This document shows, piece after piece, positions 1 through 9,436 of a stretch of DNA of 48,513 nucleotides. The notes beneath the pieces are model-generated. The model made no database searches. It saw nothing but the letters and a program-made list of their open reading frames with translations, and had not been told where the DNA came from. The stretch is from Gemmatimonadaceae bacterium (GTDB taxonomy: Bacteria; Gemmatimonadota; Gemmatimonadetes; Gemmatimonadales; Gemmatimonadaceae), in the NCBI GenBank assembly GCA_025930755.1, contig JAICOJ010000016.1, positions 1 through 48,513 of the forward strand, given 5' to 3'. How positions within the stretch are numbered: the first letter of the stretch is position 1; each line of letters starts with the position of its first letter. Position numbers and translations under genes: made by a program.

Positions 1-1197
1 GAGCTGCTGGGACAGAAGTACGAGTTCAAGATCATCAAGCTCAACAAGCGCCGTCGCAACATCGTCGTCTCGCGCCGCGTGATCCTCGAGGTCGAGCGGG
101 CCGGCAAGCGCGAGAAGCTGATGAAGGAGCTCCAGAAGGACCAGGTGCGGAAGGGCGTGGTCAAGAACATCACCGACTTCGGCGCGTTCATCGATCTCGG
201 CGGCGTCGACGGCCTGCTCCACATCACCGACATGTCGTGGGGCCGCATCTCGCACCCCTCGGAGCTGGTGCACATCGGGCAGGAGCTCGATGTGAAGATC
301 CTCGACATCGACTGGGAGCGCGAGCGCATCTCGCTCGGGCTCAAGCAGCTTCAGGCGTATCCGTGGAAGGATGTCGCCGCGAAGTACCCCGTCGGCACGC
401 GCGTGCAGGGCAAGGTCGTGTCGATCACGAACTACGGCGCGTTCGTCGAGCTCGAGCCCGGGATCGAAGGTCTCGTGCACATCAGCGAGATGAGCTGGAC
501 GCGCAACGTTCGGCACCCGTCGAAGCTGGTGTCGATCGGCGAGGTGATCGAGGCGGTGGTGCTCAAGGTCGACCCGAACGAGGAGAAGATCTCGCTCGGC
601 ATGAAGCAGACGGAGCAGGACCCGTGGATGGTGCTGCCGCTTCGCTATCCGGTCGGCACGCGCATCAACGGCAAGGTCCGCAACCTTACGAGCTTCGGCG
701 CGTTCGTCGAGATCGAGCCGGGAATCGATGGATTGATCCACATCTCGGACATGTCGTGGACCAAGCGCGTCCAGCATCCCTCCGAGGTCGTGAAGAAGGG
801 CGACGCGGTCGACGTGGTCATCCTCAACATCGACGCCGAGAACAAGCGCATCAGCCTCGGGCTCAAGCAGGCCGAGGAGGATCCGTGGCTTCGCATCGGG
901 GAGACCTACCCCGTCGGCACCGAGATGCGCGGCACCGTCGTCCGGCTGATGGAGAAGGGAGTGGTCGTCGACATCGGGAACGACATCGAGGGCTTCATTC
1001 CGATCAGCCAGCTGTCGCCGCAGGGGAAGCCGGTCCACGACGTCACCGAGATGGTGTACGAGACGATGAATCTCGACGTGCGAGTGCTCGAGGTGGATCC
1101 GATCCACCGGCGCATCGTGCTCGCGGTGACCAACGTGCCCGAGGAGCAGCCTCCGCGGCCGGAGACGCCGTCGAAGGTGCACGCCGGGGAAGAGTAG
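1..1197 (+). CDS. rpsA: 30S ribosomal protein S1 (3' part)
   Basis: S1 binds mRNA and brings it to the 30S ribosomal subunit for initiation. The reading frame is open from base 1, so the start lies upstream of the window; 398 residues are visible. Four complete S1 (OB-fold) repeats can be read, beginning near residues 48, 135, 222 and 308. The middle three carry the typical FGAF/YGAF strand followed by GLLHITDMSW, GLVHISEMSW and GLIHISDMSW; the last is more divergent (GFIPISQLS), as is usual for the terminal repeat of S1. The first 45 residues are the end of an earlier repeat. A strong intrinsic terminator follows 28 bp after the stop, so this is the last gene of its transcript. Identity is secure. 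Confidence 0.97.
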   Translation, partial: ELLGQKYEFKIIKLNKRRRNIVVSRRVILEVERAGKREKLMKELQKDQVRKGVVKNITDFGAFIDLGGVDGLLHITDMSWGRISHPSELVHIGQELDVKILDIDWERERISLGLKQLQAYPWKDVAAKYPVGTRVQGKVVSITNYGAFVELEPGIEGLVHISEMSWTRNVRHPSKLVSIGEVIEAVVLKVDPNEEKISLGMKQTEQDPWMVLPLRYPVGTRINGKVRNLTSFGAFVEIEPGIDGLIHISDMSWTKRVQHPSEVVKKGDAVDVVILNIDAENKRISLGLKQAEEDPWLRIGETYPVGTEMRGTVVRLMEKGVVVDIGNDIEGFIPISQLSPQGKPVHDVTEMVYETMNLDVRVLEVDPIHRRIVLAVTNVPEEQPPRPETPSKVHAGEE

Positions 1198-1225
1198 TCT
1201 CGCGATCTACGGTGATTCGTCGAAC

Positions 1226-1260
1226 GGGCGAGCCTCCTTGTGAGGCTCGCCCTTTTGTTT
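1226..1260 (+). terminator. Rho-independent terminator after rpsA
   Basis: A perfect 11-bp GC-rich stem (1226-1236 with 1242-1252) with a 5-nt loop is followed directly by TTTTGTTT. It lies 28 bp after the rpsA stop codon and has all the parts of an intrinsic terminator. Confidence 0.93.
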
Positions 1261-1309
1261 GCCCCTCGCTCTTGACCACCTCGCGCGGTAATATCGCGTC
1301 GCCGGTGTC

Positions 1310-1557
1310 AGGAGCCGCAGAAGGCCGCAGCCCTGCCATGGCAAACACATTCACCACGGATGAACACCGATAACGGCACAGATCGACCTCGTGGACGGAC
1401 TCGGCTCCGCGTAAGTGGTAGCAAGAACGATGGGAGCCTCATGTCGCGCGGAGACTCCCAGCTACGTTGAAGTATCGGTGTCGATCCGTGGCGCCATCGG
1501 CGGAATCCGTGGTAACCGCTTTTGCCGTTGCTGTGTTTGCGGCCTTCTGCGGTTCCT
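1310..1557. repeat. Large imperfect inverted repeat (element A)
   Basis: This fills most of the 390-bp space between rpsA and the amidohydrolase gene. The left arm (1310-1387) and right arm (1480-1557) are each 78 nt and are imperfect reverse complements. The outermost 20 nt match at all but one or two positions, and the inner part shares an ACCACGGAT core and the GATCGAC end. Around the core are GAT-bearing units about 10 nt apart. A nested hairpin in the middle (1431-1440 with 1451-1460) has the stem TGGGAG/CTCCCA, one mismatch and CTC/GAG. No protein is encoded here. It could be a non-autonomous mobile element or a structured RNA; no transposase is nearby. Confidence 0.7.
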
Positions 1558-1587
1558 ATAGCCCCTCCTCCCAATCTCGAACACGCC

Positions 1588-3201
1588 ATGCGCTATTGCC
1601 TGACGAGCCTTCTCGCGTTCCTCCTGGCGCCGGCACTAATGGCGCAGACGCCCCCACGGATGTCCGTAGCCCGGCTCGATTCGCTGAAGGCGGAGGTGAG
1701 TCGCGCGGTGGAAGCGGAAGCGACCATGACGCAGCAGATGGTCGACATGCTGTTCAGCTTCGGTGAGCTTGGCTTCCAGGAAGTCGAGACCTCGCGCTAC
1801 CTCACTGACATCCTTCGCAAGCAGGGATTCACCGTACGACAGAACGTCTACGGGCTGCCGACGGGATGGGTCGCAACGTGGGGGAGCGGGAAACCGGTCA
1901 TCGCCCTCGGGTCGGACATCGATGCGATTCCGCAGGCCTCGCAGAAGCCCGGCGTCGCCTATCACGACCCGCTCGTGGAGGGCGCGCCGGGACATGGCGA
2001 AGGGCACAACTCGGGGCAGGCGGTCAACATCACCGCCGCGATCGTCCTCAAGCGTATCATGGACCGCGACAAGCTACCCGGGACCATCATCCTCTGGCCT
2101 GGTGTCGCCGAGGAGCTGCTCGGCTCGAAGGCGTGGTTCGTCCGCGATGGTCTGTTCAAGGACGTCGACGCGGTGCTCTTCAGCCACGTCGACAGCGATT
2201 TCTCGACGTCGTATGGCGCGCCGACGGGGACGGGACTCGTCAGCGTCGAGTATACGTTCGAGGGAGAGACCGCCCATGCCGCCGGCGCTCCGTGGCGCGG
2301 GCGGAGCGCGCTCGACGCCGTCGAGCTGCTCAACTCCGCGTGGAACTACCGGCGCGAGCACCTGCGCCCGCAGCATCGCGTGCATTACGTCATCCGGAAC
2401 GGCGGCGATCAGCCTAACGTCGTGCCGCGACGCGCCAGCGTGTGGTACTTCCTGCGCGAGACGGACCATCCCCACATCACGGCCCTCTTTGCCGCTGGCG
2501 ACACGCTCGCGCGCGCGGCGGCGATGATGACCGGGACCAGACTCGCCGAGACACGCGTTCTCGGCGCGGCGTGGCCACGCCATTTCAACCGCCCGCTGGC
2601 GGAAGCGTTGCATGCGAACATCCGCCGCGTGGGGATGCCACGCTGGACGGCGCAGGACGTGACGCTCGCTCGCGCCGTACAGCGCGAGGTCGGGGGACGT
2701 GAGCGCGGGCTCGATACCGCGGTGTCCGCGATGGGCACCGGCGTCGACCCCGATCGGAACCCTGGCGGAGGATCGGACGACATCGGCGACGTCTCCTGGG
2801 TCGTCCCGACGATCACGCTCCGATATCCGTCGAACATTCCGGGTCTTCCCGGGCATCACTGGTCGAACGCCATTGCGATGGCTACGCCGATCGCGCACAA
2901 GGGGGCGACGGCGGGAGCGAAGGCCATGGCGATGACGATCCTCGACCTCATCGCGTCGCCCGCGCTCACTGACAGCGCGTGGGCGTACTTCCGCGATGTG
3001 CAAACCAAAGACATGAAGTACGCACCGGTCATTCGCCCCACCGATAAGCCACCGATAGAGATGAACGAGGCGACGATGGCCCGCTTCAGGCCGGCGATGC
3101 GCCGGTTCTACTACGATCCGACGCGCCATCGGACCTATCTGGAGCAGCTTGGGATCGCCTATCCCACGCTGCGTCCTGATAGTGCTGCACGCCGACGCTG
3201 A
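1588..3201 (+). CDS. Secreted M20-family amidohydrolase, AbgB-like
   Basis: A 537-residue putative metallo-amidohydrolase. The start at 1588 gives a clear signal peptide (about 20 residues ending in LMAQ), so the enzyme should be exported. An in-frame start at 1522 would place the N-terminus inside the repeat and was rejected. The C-terminal DVSWVVPT and GLPGHHW motifs and a GVAEE acid pair resemble AbgB (p-aminobenzoyl-glutamate hydrolase subunit B) and related M20D amidohydrolases. Odd point: the metal-binding motif that usually reads GxxCGHN reads GHGEGHN, with Glu in place of Cys. It is followed by SusC and SusD, so it may act on an amide or peptide taken up by that system. The substrate is not known. 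Confidence 0.8.
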   Translation: MRYCLTSLLAFLLAPALMAQTPPRMSVARLDSLKAEVSRAVEAEATMTQQMVDMLFSFGELGFQEVETSRYLTDILRKQGFTVRQNVYGLPTGWVATWGSGKPVIALGSDIDAIPQASQKPGVAYHDPLVEGAPGHGEGHNSGQAVNITAAIVLKRIMDRDKLPGTIILWPGVAEELLGSKAWFVRDGLFKDVDAVLFSHVDSDFSTSYGAPTGTGLVSVEYTFEGETAHAAGAPWRGRSALDAVELLNSAWNYRREHLRPQHRVHYVIRNGGDQPNVVPRRASVWYFLRETDHPHITALFAAGDTLARAAAMMTGTRLAETRVLGAAWPRHFNRPLAEALHANIRRVGMPRWTAQDVTLARAVQREVGGRERGLDTAVSAMGTGVDPDRNPGGGSDDIGDVSWVVPTITLRYPSNIPGLPGHHWSNAIAMATPIAHKGATAGAKAMAMTILDLIASPALTDSAWAYFRDVQTKDMKYAPVIRPTDKPPIEMNEATMARFRPAMRRFYYDPTRHRTYLEQLGIAYPTLRPDSAARRR

Positions 3202-3217
3202 GCACCGTGTGACGGTC

Positions 3218-3247
3218 TTGCGGCCCTGCCCAATGGCGCCGTATTAT
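3218..3247 (+). promoter_or_regulatory. Candidate sigma-70 promoter for susCD
   Basis: TTGCGG (3218-3223), an 18-bp spacer and TATTAT (3242-3247) lie just after the amidohydrolase stop. They would start transcription near 3254, about 90 nt before susC. Found by eye only. Confidence 0.5.
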
Positions 3248-3345
3248 TGCCGCCCGCATACGCGATAGCCTGACGAGTCCCACCGGTACGCGCGTCATCT
3301 CGACGCGCTCGATTTTCCTCGTCGCCCACCCTCAGGAGACCCCCC

Positions 3346-6300
3346 ATGCGTGCTTTCACCGTACGCGCCACGATCGGCGCGTCGGTCGCGCTGCTGTTCG
3401 CCAGCGTTCCGCTTTCGGCCCAGACCGTCGGGCGGATACGCGGTTCGGTGACCGACGCCGCGACGAATCTGCCCATCGCCGAGGTGCAGATCGCCGTCCT
3501 GGGAACGACGTTCGCGGCGGCCACCAACGCCGGCGGATCATTCGCACTGGACAACGTGCCCGCGGGGCCGCGCACCGTGCGCATCCGCCGCCTCGGATAT
3601 GCGCAGATCGATACCGGAATCACCGTCCCGGAAGGCGGCGAAGTGCGGCTCGATGTGGCGCTCCGGGCGGCCCCGTCGGTCCTCTCGCAGGTGGTCGTCA
3701 CCGGCACCGCGGAAGTGTCCACGCGGCGACAGCTCGGGAACTCCGTGACGATCGTCAACGCGGAAGAAGAGAATACGCGATCGGTCAATCAGAGCGTCAC
3801 CGACCTGCTCCAGTCAAAGGCTCCCGGCGTCTCGGTCCTGCCGGGGTCGGGGGCACCCGGCACGGCGGGCGAGATCCGGATCCGCGGCGCGAGCTCGATC
3901 AGCGGGTACAGGCCGGTCATCTATATCGATGGAATCCGGTACAACGATGGCCAGCTGGGGAATTTCAACCCCACGGGCAGCGGCCAAATCGGGCAGGCCC
4001 AATCCACACAGGTCACATCGGCGCTCGATTTTCTCAACCCTAACGACATCGAGTCGATCGAGGTCATCAAGGGTCCGGCGGCCGCGACGCTGTACGGCGC
4101 CGAAGCGGCGGCCGGCGTCATTCAGGTGATCACCAAGAAAGGAACGCGCGGACAGCAGGCCACCCGCTGGACGGCGCGTTATGAGCGGGGCGAGAACGAG
4201 TGGGCGCTCGACACGCCGGTGAACTACACGTTCTGCAATCAGGCCAAGGTGGACTCGACGAACGCGGCTGGACCGATCTGGCCGGGGTGCCAGGGGCGCC
4301 TGAACCAGTTCATTACCGATGAGCCCATGCGCCGCGATCCCGATGCGATGCGCGTCGGCGATCTCGAAAAGCTGTCGCTGTCGCTGCGCGGCGGCGGGGA
4401 GCGCTACTCATTTTACGTGTCGGGTGATCACGATCGCGACGAAGGGATCTTCTTCAACAGCTTCGCGCGCCGACGTTCCGGTCGCGGCAACTTTGGCTTC
4501 GTCCCGACGGAGAAGCTCGACTTCGGTGTGAACGTGTCCTACATCCACACCGATCTGCGCCTCCCCTTCCAGGATGAGACGGCGAATTCCGTGCTGCTCA
4601 GTGCAGCCCGGGGCAAACCCGGCCGGGTTTCGGTCGTTGGCGAAGGCTGGTCCACGTCGAGTCCGCGCGTGTCGAACCGCTACAAGAACAACACCGTGTC
4701 CGATCGCATGACCTTTGGTGCGACGGTGAATTTCCGGCCGAAGACATGGTTCCGGAACCGGTTCATCGCCGGTCTCGACTATACCGCGTCCGAAGCGACG
4801 CTACTCCTCCTGCCGGGCGAGTTCGACACGCCTGAAGGGTATTCCGCGAAGCGCGTTCCTCGCACGCGCGTGTACACCCTCGATTACACGGGCAGTGTCG
4901 ACAAGCAGCTCCCGTGGAACCTGCTGTCCACCACGTCCGTCGGCTCGCAGGTCATCTCGTCTCGAACCGAGCGGCTCGACGCCTCGGGCACGGGGCTGGG
5001 CGCGCCCGACGTGACGATCATTGGAACCGCGACGATCACCGCGGGCAATAACACCTTCAGCGAGCAGAACTCGGTCGGCTACTACGTGCAGGAGCAACTC
5101 GCGTGGCGTGACCGGCTGTATGTCACCGGCGCCGTTCGCGCCGACGACAACTCGTCGTTCGGAAAGGACTTCGACATCACGATCTATCCCAAGGCGTCGA
5201 TCGCGTGGGTGTTGAGCGAGGAGCCGCGCCTGGCCTCGTGGATGCAGGCGATACGCGCCGATGAGTTCAAGCTTCGCGCCGCCTGGGGCAAGGCGGGTCG
5301 CGCCCCGCTGCCGTTCTCGGCCGTGCAAACCTACACCATCGACAAGACCCCGTTCGCGACAGCGAGCGGCACCACCACGTCGGTGCCGATGCTGCGCGCA
5401 AATGCCTTCGGCAATCCCGGCCTCAAACCGGAGACGTCGCAGGAGCTCGAGGTCGGGTTCGACGCGGGCCTGTTCAATCACCGCGCGGGCGTCGACTTCA
5501 CCTTCTACACGAAGCGCACCGAGGACCTGCTGCAATCAACGGCGGCCGCGCCGTCGTTCGGTTTCCCCGGCAACCGCCAGGTGAACCTCGGGGAAGTCGC
5601 CAATCGGGGCATCGAGCTGTCGCTATTCGGCACGCCCGTCCAGCTCACCAACTTCGCGTGGGATACGCGAGTGAACCTTGCGACCAACCGCAATCGGCTG
5701 GTGAGCTTTGGGATTCCCGGCCGCCTCCGCGAGGCCGTTCCCACGCAACCCTACGGCGCCGTGCAGGAGCACCGGCCGGGCTACCCGCTCGGGGGCTACT
5801 GGGCGCGGCTTCCGCAGCGAAACGCTGATGGCTCTCCCGTTGTCGTGGGAAGCACGGTACAGCTCCAGACGGACGCCACATACATCGGTCCCTCGATGCC
5901 GACGCGGGAGATGGGGTTCTCCAACACGTTCACGTTCTTCAAGAATCTCCGCCTGTATGCGCTGCTCGATTACAAGGGTGGGCACTACATCTTCAATCTG
6001 AAGGAATCCAACCGCTGCATCTCCAACGACAACTGCGCTCGTGTCAACCAGAGCATGAATGCGAGGGTGCCAGTCAGCGCGGCGGACTCGGTCCTCTGGC
6101 GCGAGTTCCTGATGTGGCGGCAGGTGACGTCCGTGTACATCGAGAAGGCGGACTTCATCAAACTGCGGGATGTGTCGCTGTCGTACACCGTTCCGCGACA
6201 GTGGTTGGGCAGGATCGGCGCCGAGGGCGCAACGCTCACATTGACCGGAAAGAATCTCGCCCTCTGGAGCGATTACTCAGGCATCGACCCCGAGGTGAAT

Positions 6301-6390
6301 TCCTATGGTGGCCGGCTGTTCGGCCGAGTCGATGCCTACGCCTCACCGATGGTGCGGCGACTCACGATGTCCATGACCGTCAACTATTAA
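3346..6390 (+). CDS. SusC/RagA-family TonB-dependent outer-membrane transporter
   Basis: A 1014-residue outer-membrane protein. It has a signal peptide ending near SAQ (about residue 26) and an N-terminal carboxypeptidase-regulatory-like beta-sandwich (about 30-105, TVGRIRGSVTDAATNLPIAE). A TonB plug domain follows (about 115-265, IRIRGASSISGYRPVIYIDG and VIKGPAAATLYGAEAAAG), then a long beta-barrel ending in the hydrophobic/aromatic tail SMTVNY. It would import a bulky nutrient using TonB energy, with SusD as the surface lid. An AGGAG ribosome-binding site precedes the start. SusD follows 7 bp after the stop. The upstream secreted M20 amidohydrolase suggests a peptide-like or amide-containing substrate; this is inference only. 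Confidence 0.93.
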   Translation: MRAFTVRATIGASVALLFASVPLSAQTVGRIRGSVTDAATNLPIAEVQIAVLGTTFAAATNAGGSFALDNVPAGPRTVRIRRLGYAQIDTGITVPEGGEVRLDVALRAAPSVLSQVVVTGTAEVSTRRQLGNSVTIVNAEEENTRSVNQSVTDLLQSKAPGVSVLPGSGAPGTAGEIRIRGASSISGYRPVIYIDGIRYNDGQLGNFNPTGSGQIGQAQSTQVTSALDFLNPNDIESIEVIKGPAAATLYGAEAAAGVIQVITKKGTRGQQATRWTARYERGENEWALDTPVNYTFCNQAKVDSTNAAGPIWPGCQGRLNQFITDEPMRRDPDAMRVGDLEKLSLSLRGGGERYSFYVSGDHDRDEGIFFNSFARRRSGRGNFGFVPTEKLDFGVNVSYIHTDLRLPFQDETANSVLLSAARGKPGRVSVVGEGWSTSSPRVSNRYKNNTVSDRMTFGATVNFRPKTWFRNRFIAGLDYTASEATLLLLPGEFDTPEGYSAKRVPRTRVYTLDYTGSVDKQLPWNLLSTTSVGSQVISSRTERLDASGTGLGAPDVTIIGTATITAGNNTFSEQNSVGYYVQEQLAWRDRLYVTGAVRADDNSSFGKDFDITIYPKASIAWVLSEEPRLASWMQAIRADEFKLRAAWGKAGRAPLPFSAVQTYTIDKTPFATASGTTTSVPMLRANAFGNPGLKPETSQELEVGFDAGLFNHRAGVDFTFYTKRTEDLLQSTAAAPSFGFPGNRQVNLGEVANRGIELSLFGTPVQLTNFAWDTRVNLATNRNRLVSFGIPGRLREAVPTQPYGAVQEHRPGYPLGGYWARLPQRNADGSPVVVGSTVQLQTDATYIGPSMPTREMGFSNTFTFFKNLRLYALLDYKGGHYIFNLKESNRCISNDNCARVNQSMNARVPVSAADSVLWREFLMWRQVTSVYIEKADFIKLRDVSLSYTVPRQWLGRIGAEGATLTLTGKNLALWSDYSGIDPEVNSYGGRLFGRVDAYASPMVRRLTMSMTVNY

Positions 6391-6397
6391 CCCGGAC

Positions 6398-7780
6398 ATG
6401 ACGCCGATGCTCAAGCAGATCTCACGGCGCGCACGGGCCCTGGCCGTGATCGCAGCGCTCGTTCCGGCGCTGTCCGCGTGCGAGGACTTTCTCCGGGCGG
6501 AGAACCCGGGCGCGATTCCCGAGCCGGACCTCACCGATGTCGGATATATCCCGCTCATGGTGCAAGGCACCGTGGGCGAGTTCCAGCGCATGTTTCCGCA
6601 AGTCATCTATTACACGGGGCTCTTCACCGACGAGCTCCGCAATCATCACGTGTTCTTCGAAGAGCGGGACATCGACCGGCGGCTGGCGCTGCCCGAGCAC
6701 GGCACGATCAGCTTCTTTGCCTATCAACCGTTGCACCGTGCTCGGCACATGGCCGACACCGCGGCTGCTCGCATGAAGACGCTGTTGGGCGACTCGGCGG
6801 CGGTCGACACCCGGCTGGCTCGCGTGCTCGCCTATGGAGGGTATACGCACGTGCTCCTGGCCGAGCTCATGTGCGAGTCGCCTGTCAACGGGAGCGCACC
6901 CTACACGCCCGCGCAGCTGCTGACGGAATTCGCGATTCCCAGGTTCGAGGAGGCCATTCAGATCGCAACGCGTGTGCGTGGCGACACCACACGGACCGCT
7001 GCTGTCCGCGCGTCGGCGGATTCGATTCTCAATCTGGCGCGGGTGGGGGCGGCACGGGCGCATCTGAACCTGAACAACAAGACCGCCGCCCTCCAGTACG
7101 CGAACGATTTTCTCGCGGCGCTTCCCGCGGCGGCGGACTCTCTCTGGACGTTCCGCGCCTGGTATTCAGAGAACAGCACGGGCGAGGTGATGTACATCTC
7201 CGGTCGCCTCACCGGGACGTCGGGGTCGCTCACGGGCTCGGTGTCGAGCACACCGTTCGAACCCATGCGCGATCGTCGCGTGCCTCGCCCGATCGCGGCC
7301 GAGCGGACGCAGAACGCCCTCAATGGATTCGTCCCCAACTCGCCGCGCGCGTACAGCTCATATACCGGTGACGCAGCGGTATCGGACTCCGTGCGTCGCA
7401 TCGGCGCGGACTTCACGCGCGCCGGCTGGATTCGTATCGCGTCCTGGCGCGAGGCTCGGTACATCAAGGCGGAGGCGGAAGGCAATACCGCCGCGAACCT
7501 CGCATTCCTGAATGCGCAGAAGAAGCTCGGTGAGGATACGACCACAGTGGTTGCGCCGACGGATTCGGCGTACCTCGCGCTCGTTCGCGACCAGCGAAGC
7601 CGCGAATTCTATCTCGATGGACACCGCCTCGGAGATCTGCGCCGCTACAAGGCCTTCCATGGCGTCGATGAATTCCAGCGAGGATTGTACACCGGCGGGC
7701 CGGATTCCTACGGACCGCAGGAGTGCTGGGTGCTGCCGCTGAGCGAGATCAACGGCAACCCGAACGTCCCGCGACCGTAG
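6398..7780 (+). CDS. SusD/RagB-family substrate-binding lipoprotein
   Basis: A 460-residue partner of the SusC transporter. The N-terminus has a short basic and hydrophobic signal and a lipobox with the lipidated cysteine at residue 28 (PALSAC). The family's helical TPR-like architecture is suggested by repeated Ala-rich helices. The C-terminal region carries SusD-like motifs (WREARYIKAEAE; REFYLDGHRLGDLRRY). It should sit on the outer face of the outer membrane over the SusC barrel and hand over substrate. It is co-transcribed with susC (7-bp gap) and closed by a terminator. A second in-frame ATG lies at codon 4 and could be the true start. Confidence 0.92.
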   Translation: MTPMLKQISRRARALAVIAALVPALSACEDFLRAENPGAIPEPDLTDVGYIPLMVQGTVGEFQRMFPQVIYYTGLFTDELRNHHVFFEERDIDRRLALPEHGTISFFAYQPLHRARHMADTAAARMKTLLGDSAAVDTRLARVLAYGGYTHVLLAELMCESPVNGSAPYTPAQLLTEFAIPRFEEAIQIATRVRGDTTRTAAVRASADSILNLARVGAARAHLNLNNKTAALQYANDFLAALPAAADSLWTFRAWYSENSTGEVMYISGRLTGTSGSLTGSVSSTPFEPMRDRRVPRPIAAERTQNALNGFVPNSPRAYSSYTGDAAVSDSVRRIGADFTRAGWIRIASWREARYIKAEAEGNTAANLAFLNAQKKLGEDTTTVVAPTDSAYLALVRDQRSREFYLDGHRLGDLRRYKAFHGVDEFQRGLYTGGPDSYGPQECWVLPLSEINGNPNVPRP

Positions 7781-7799
7781 CGCACCACGTGGCAGACCG

Positions 7800-7830
7800 A
7801 GCCCCGGGGATGCACGTCTCCGGGGCTTTT
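7800..7830 (+). terminator. Rho-independent terminator after susD
   Basis: The stem GCCCCGGGGA/TCTCCGGGGC (7801-7810 with 7817-7826) has one G-U pair and a 6-nt loop, followed by TTTT. It lies 20 bp after the susD stop. Confidence 0.88.
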
Positions 7831-7885
7831 CGCATCCTCACGCCGACTGGATGCACGCCGACGTCCCGGGTACCTTTCGCCTCCC

Positions 7886-9436
7886 ATGACCATGCGCGAA
7901 AAGCTGGAGCTGCTCGAGCGCCGCCGGGCCGCGGCCGAGCTCGGCGGGGGTGCCGAGCGCCTGAAGGCCCAGCACGCGAAGGGCAAGCTCTCCGCGCGCG
8001 AGCGCCTCGATGTTCTCCTCGACGAAGGGAGTTTCACCGAGCTCGACCGGTTCGCTGTCTCGCGGTCGGATAGCGACGATGGCAACGGCGGCCCGATCTA
8101 TGGGGACGGCGTCGTCACCGGACACGGGCGCATCGACGGCCGCCTCGTGTACGTCTTCTCGCAGGACTTCACCGTGTTCGGCGGCTCGCTCTCCGAGACC
8201 CATGCCGAGAAGATCTGCAAGGTGATGGATCTCGCCGCGCGCAACGGCGCGCCGATCATCGGACTGAACGACTCGGGGGGCGCGCGCATTCAGGAGGGCG
8301 TCGTCTCGCTCGGCGGATACGCGGACATATTCCTCCGAAATACCCTCTTCTCGGGCGTCATTCCGCAAATTTCTGCGGTCCTCGGCCCCTGCGCCGGTGG
8401 TGCCGTCTACTCGCCCGCGATCACCGACTTCATCTACATGGTGCGCGGCACGTCATACATGTTCGTCACGGGGCCGAACGTGGTGAAGACCGTGACGCAT
8501 GAAGACGTGACGATGGAACAGCTCGGAGGCGCCGATACGCATGCGAGCGTGTCCGGGGTCGCGCACTTCGTTCACGACTCCGAGCTCGCCTGTCTCGCCG
8601 CCATTCGAGACCTCTTCCGCTTCGTGCCCTCCAACAACCTCGGTGATCCGCCTCGAGGGCGCGGGAGCGACCCACGCGACCGACGCGATGAGACGCTGCT
8701 CGACGTCGTTCCCGATCATGCGAACAAGCCGTACGACATGCACGAGGTCATTCAGCGCGTGGTCGATGACGGCGAGTTCTACGAGGTGCACCGCGACTAC
8801 GCGCAGAACATTCTCTGTGGCTTCGCGCACCTGGGTGGATACAGCGTGGGGATCGTCGCGAACCAGCCGGCGGTCCTGGCGGGGGTGCTGGACATCAGCG
8901 CCTCGCTCAAAGGGGCGCGTTTCATTCGCTTCTGCGATGCGTTCAACATTCCAGTGGTCACCTTCGAGGACGTGCCCGGATTCCTCCCCGGGGTCGCGCA
9001 GGAGCATGGCGGCATCATCAAGCATGGCGCGAAGCTGCTGTACGCGTATTGCGAGGCGACCGTCCCCAAGCTGACGGTGATCACGCGCAAGGCGTACGGC
9101 GGAGCGTACGATGTCATGTCGTCGAAGCACATCCGGGGCGACTACAACGTCGCCTGGCCAACGGCCGAGATTGCCGTCATGGGACCCAAGGGCGCGGTGG
9201 AGATTCTGAACCGGAAGGAGATTGCCGCCAGCAGCAATCCCGAGGGCGAGACCGAGCGTCGCATGGAGGAGTACCGCGCGAAGTTCGCGCACCCCTACAT
9301 CGCGGCCGGGCGCGGATTCGTCGACGATATCATCGACCCGCGCGAGACGCGCCCGCGCCTGATCGATGCGCTCGACACGCTGCGCGCGAAGCGCGACCAG
9401 AATCCGCCGAAGAAGCACGGCAACCTCCCGCTCTGA
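7886..9436 (+). CDS. pccB: Acyl-CoA carboxylase carboxyltransferase (beta) subunit
   Basis: A 516-residue crotonase-fold carboxyltransferase of the propionyl-CoA carboxylase beta/MmdA family. It transfers CO2 from carboxybiotin to an acyl-CoA, most likely propionyl-CoA. The N-terminal [17 protein letters not shown] signature, the oxyanion-loop motif [14 protein letters not shown], and the C-terminal [17 protein letters not shown] and GPKGAVEIL motifs are all present. Length is typical. Genes for a separate biotin carboxylase (10058) and biotin carrier (12825) follow on the same strand and complete the enzyme. The stop codon overlaps the ATG of the next gene (TGATG), so translation of the two is probably coupled. 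Acyl-CoA specificity cannot be fixed from sequence alone. Confidence 0.93.
   Translation: MTMREKLELLERRRAAAELGGGAERLKAQHAKGKLSARERLDVLLDEGSFTELDRFAVSRSDSDDGNGGPIYGDGVVTGHGRIDGRLVYVFSQDFTVFGGSLSETHAEKICKVMDLAARNGAPIIGLNDSGGARIQEGVVSLGGYADIFLRNTLFSGVIPQISAVLGPCAGGAVYSPAITDFIYMVRGTSYMFVTGPNVVKTVTHEDVTMEQLGGADTHASVSGVAHFVHDSELACLAAIRDLFRFVPSNNLGDPPRGRGSDPRDRRDETLLDVVPDHANKPYDMHEVIQRVVDDGEFYEVHRDYAQNILCGFAHLGGYSVGIVANQPAVLAGVLDISASLKGARFIRFCDAFNIPVVTFEDVPGFLPGVAQEHGGIIKHGAKLLYAYCEATVPKLTVITRKAYGGAYDVMSSKHIRGDYNVAWPTAEIAVMGPKGAVEILNRKEIAASSNPEGETERRMEEYRAKFAHPYIAAGRGFVDDIIDPRETRPRLIDALDTLRAKRDQNPPKKHGNLPL

Noticed and set aside
1272-1294. TTGACC and TAATAT as a promoter for the amidohydrolase gene
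   Set aside because: The spacing is only 11 bp, far too short for a sigma-70 promoter.
2074-3129. 351-codon minus-strand frame opposite the amidohydrolase
   Set aside because: Arg-rich composition, no recognisable motif, fully overlapped by a plus-strand gene with signal peptide and family motifs.
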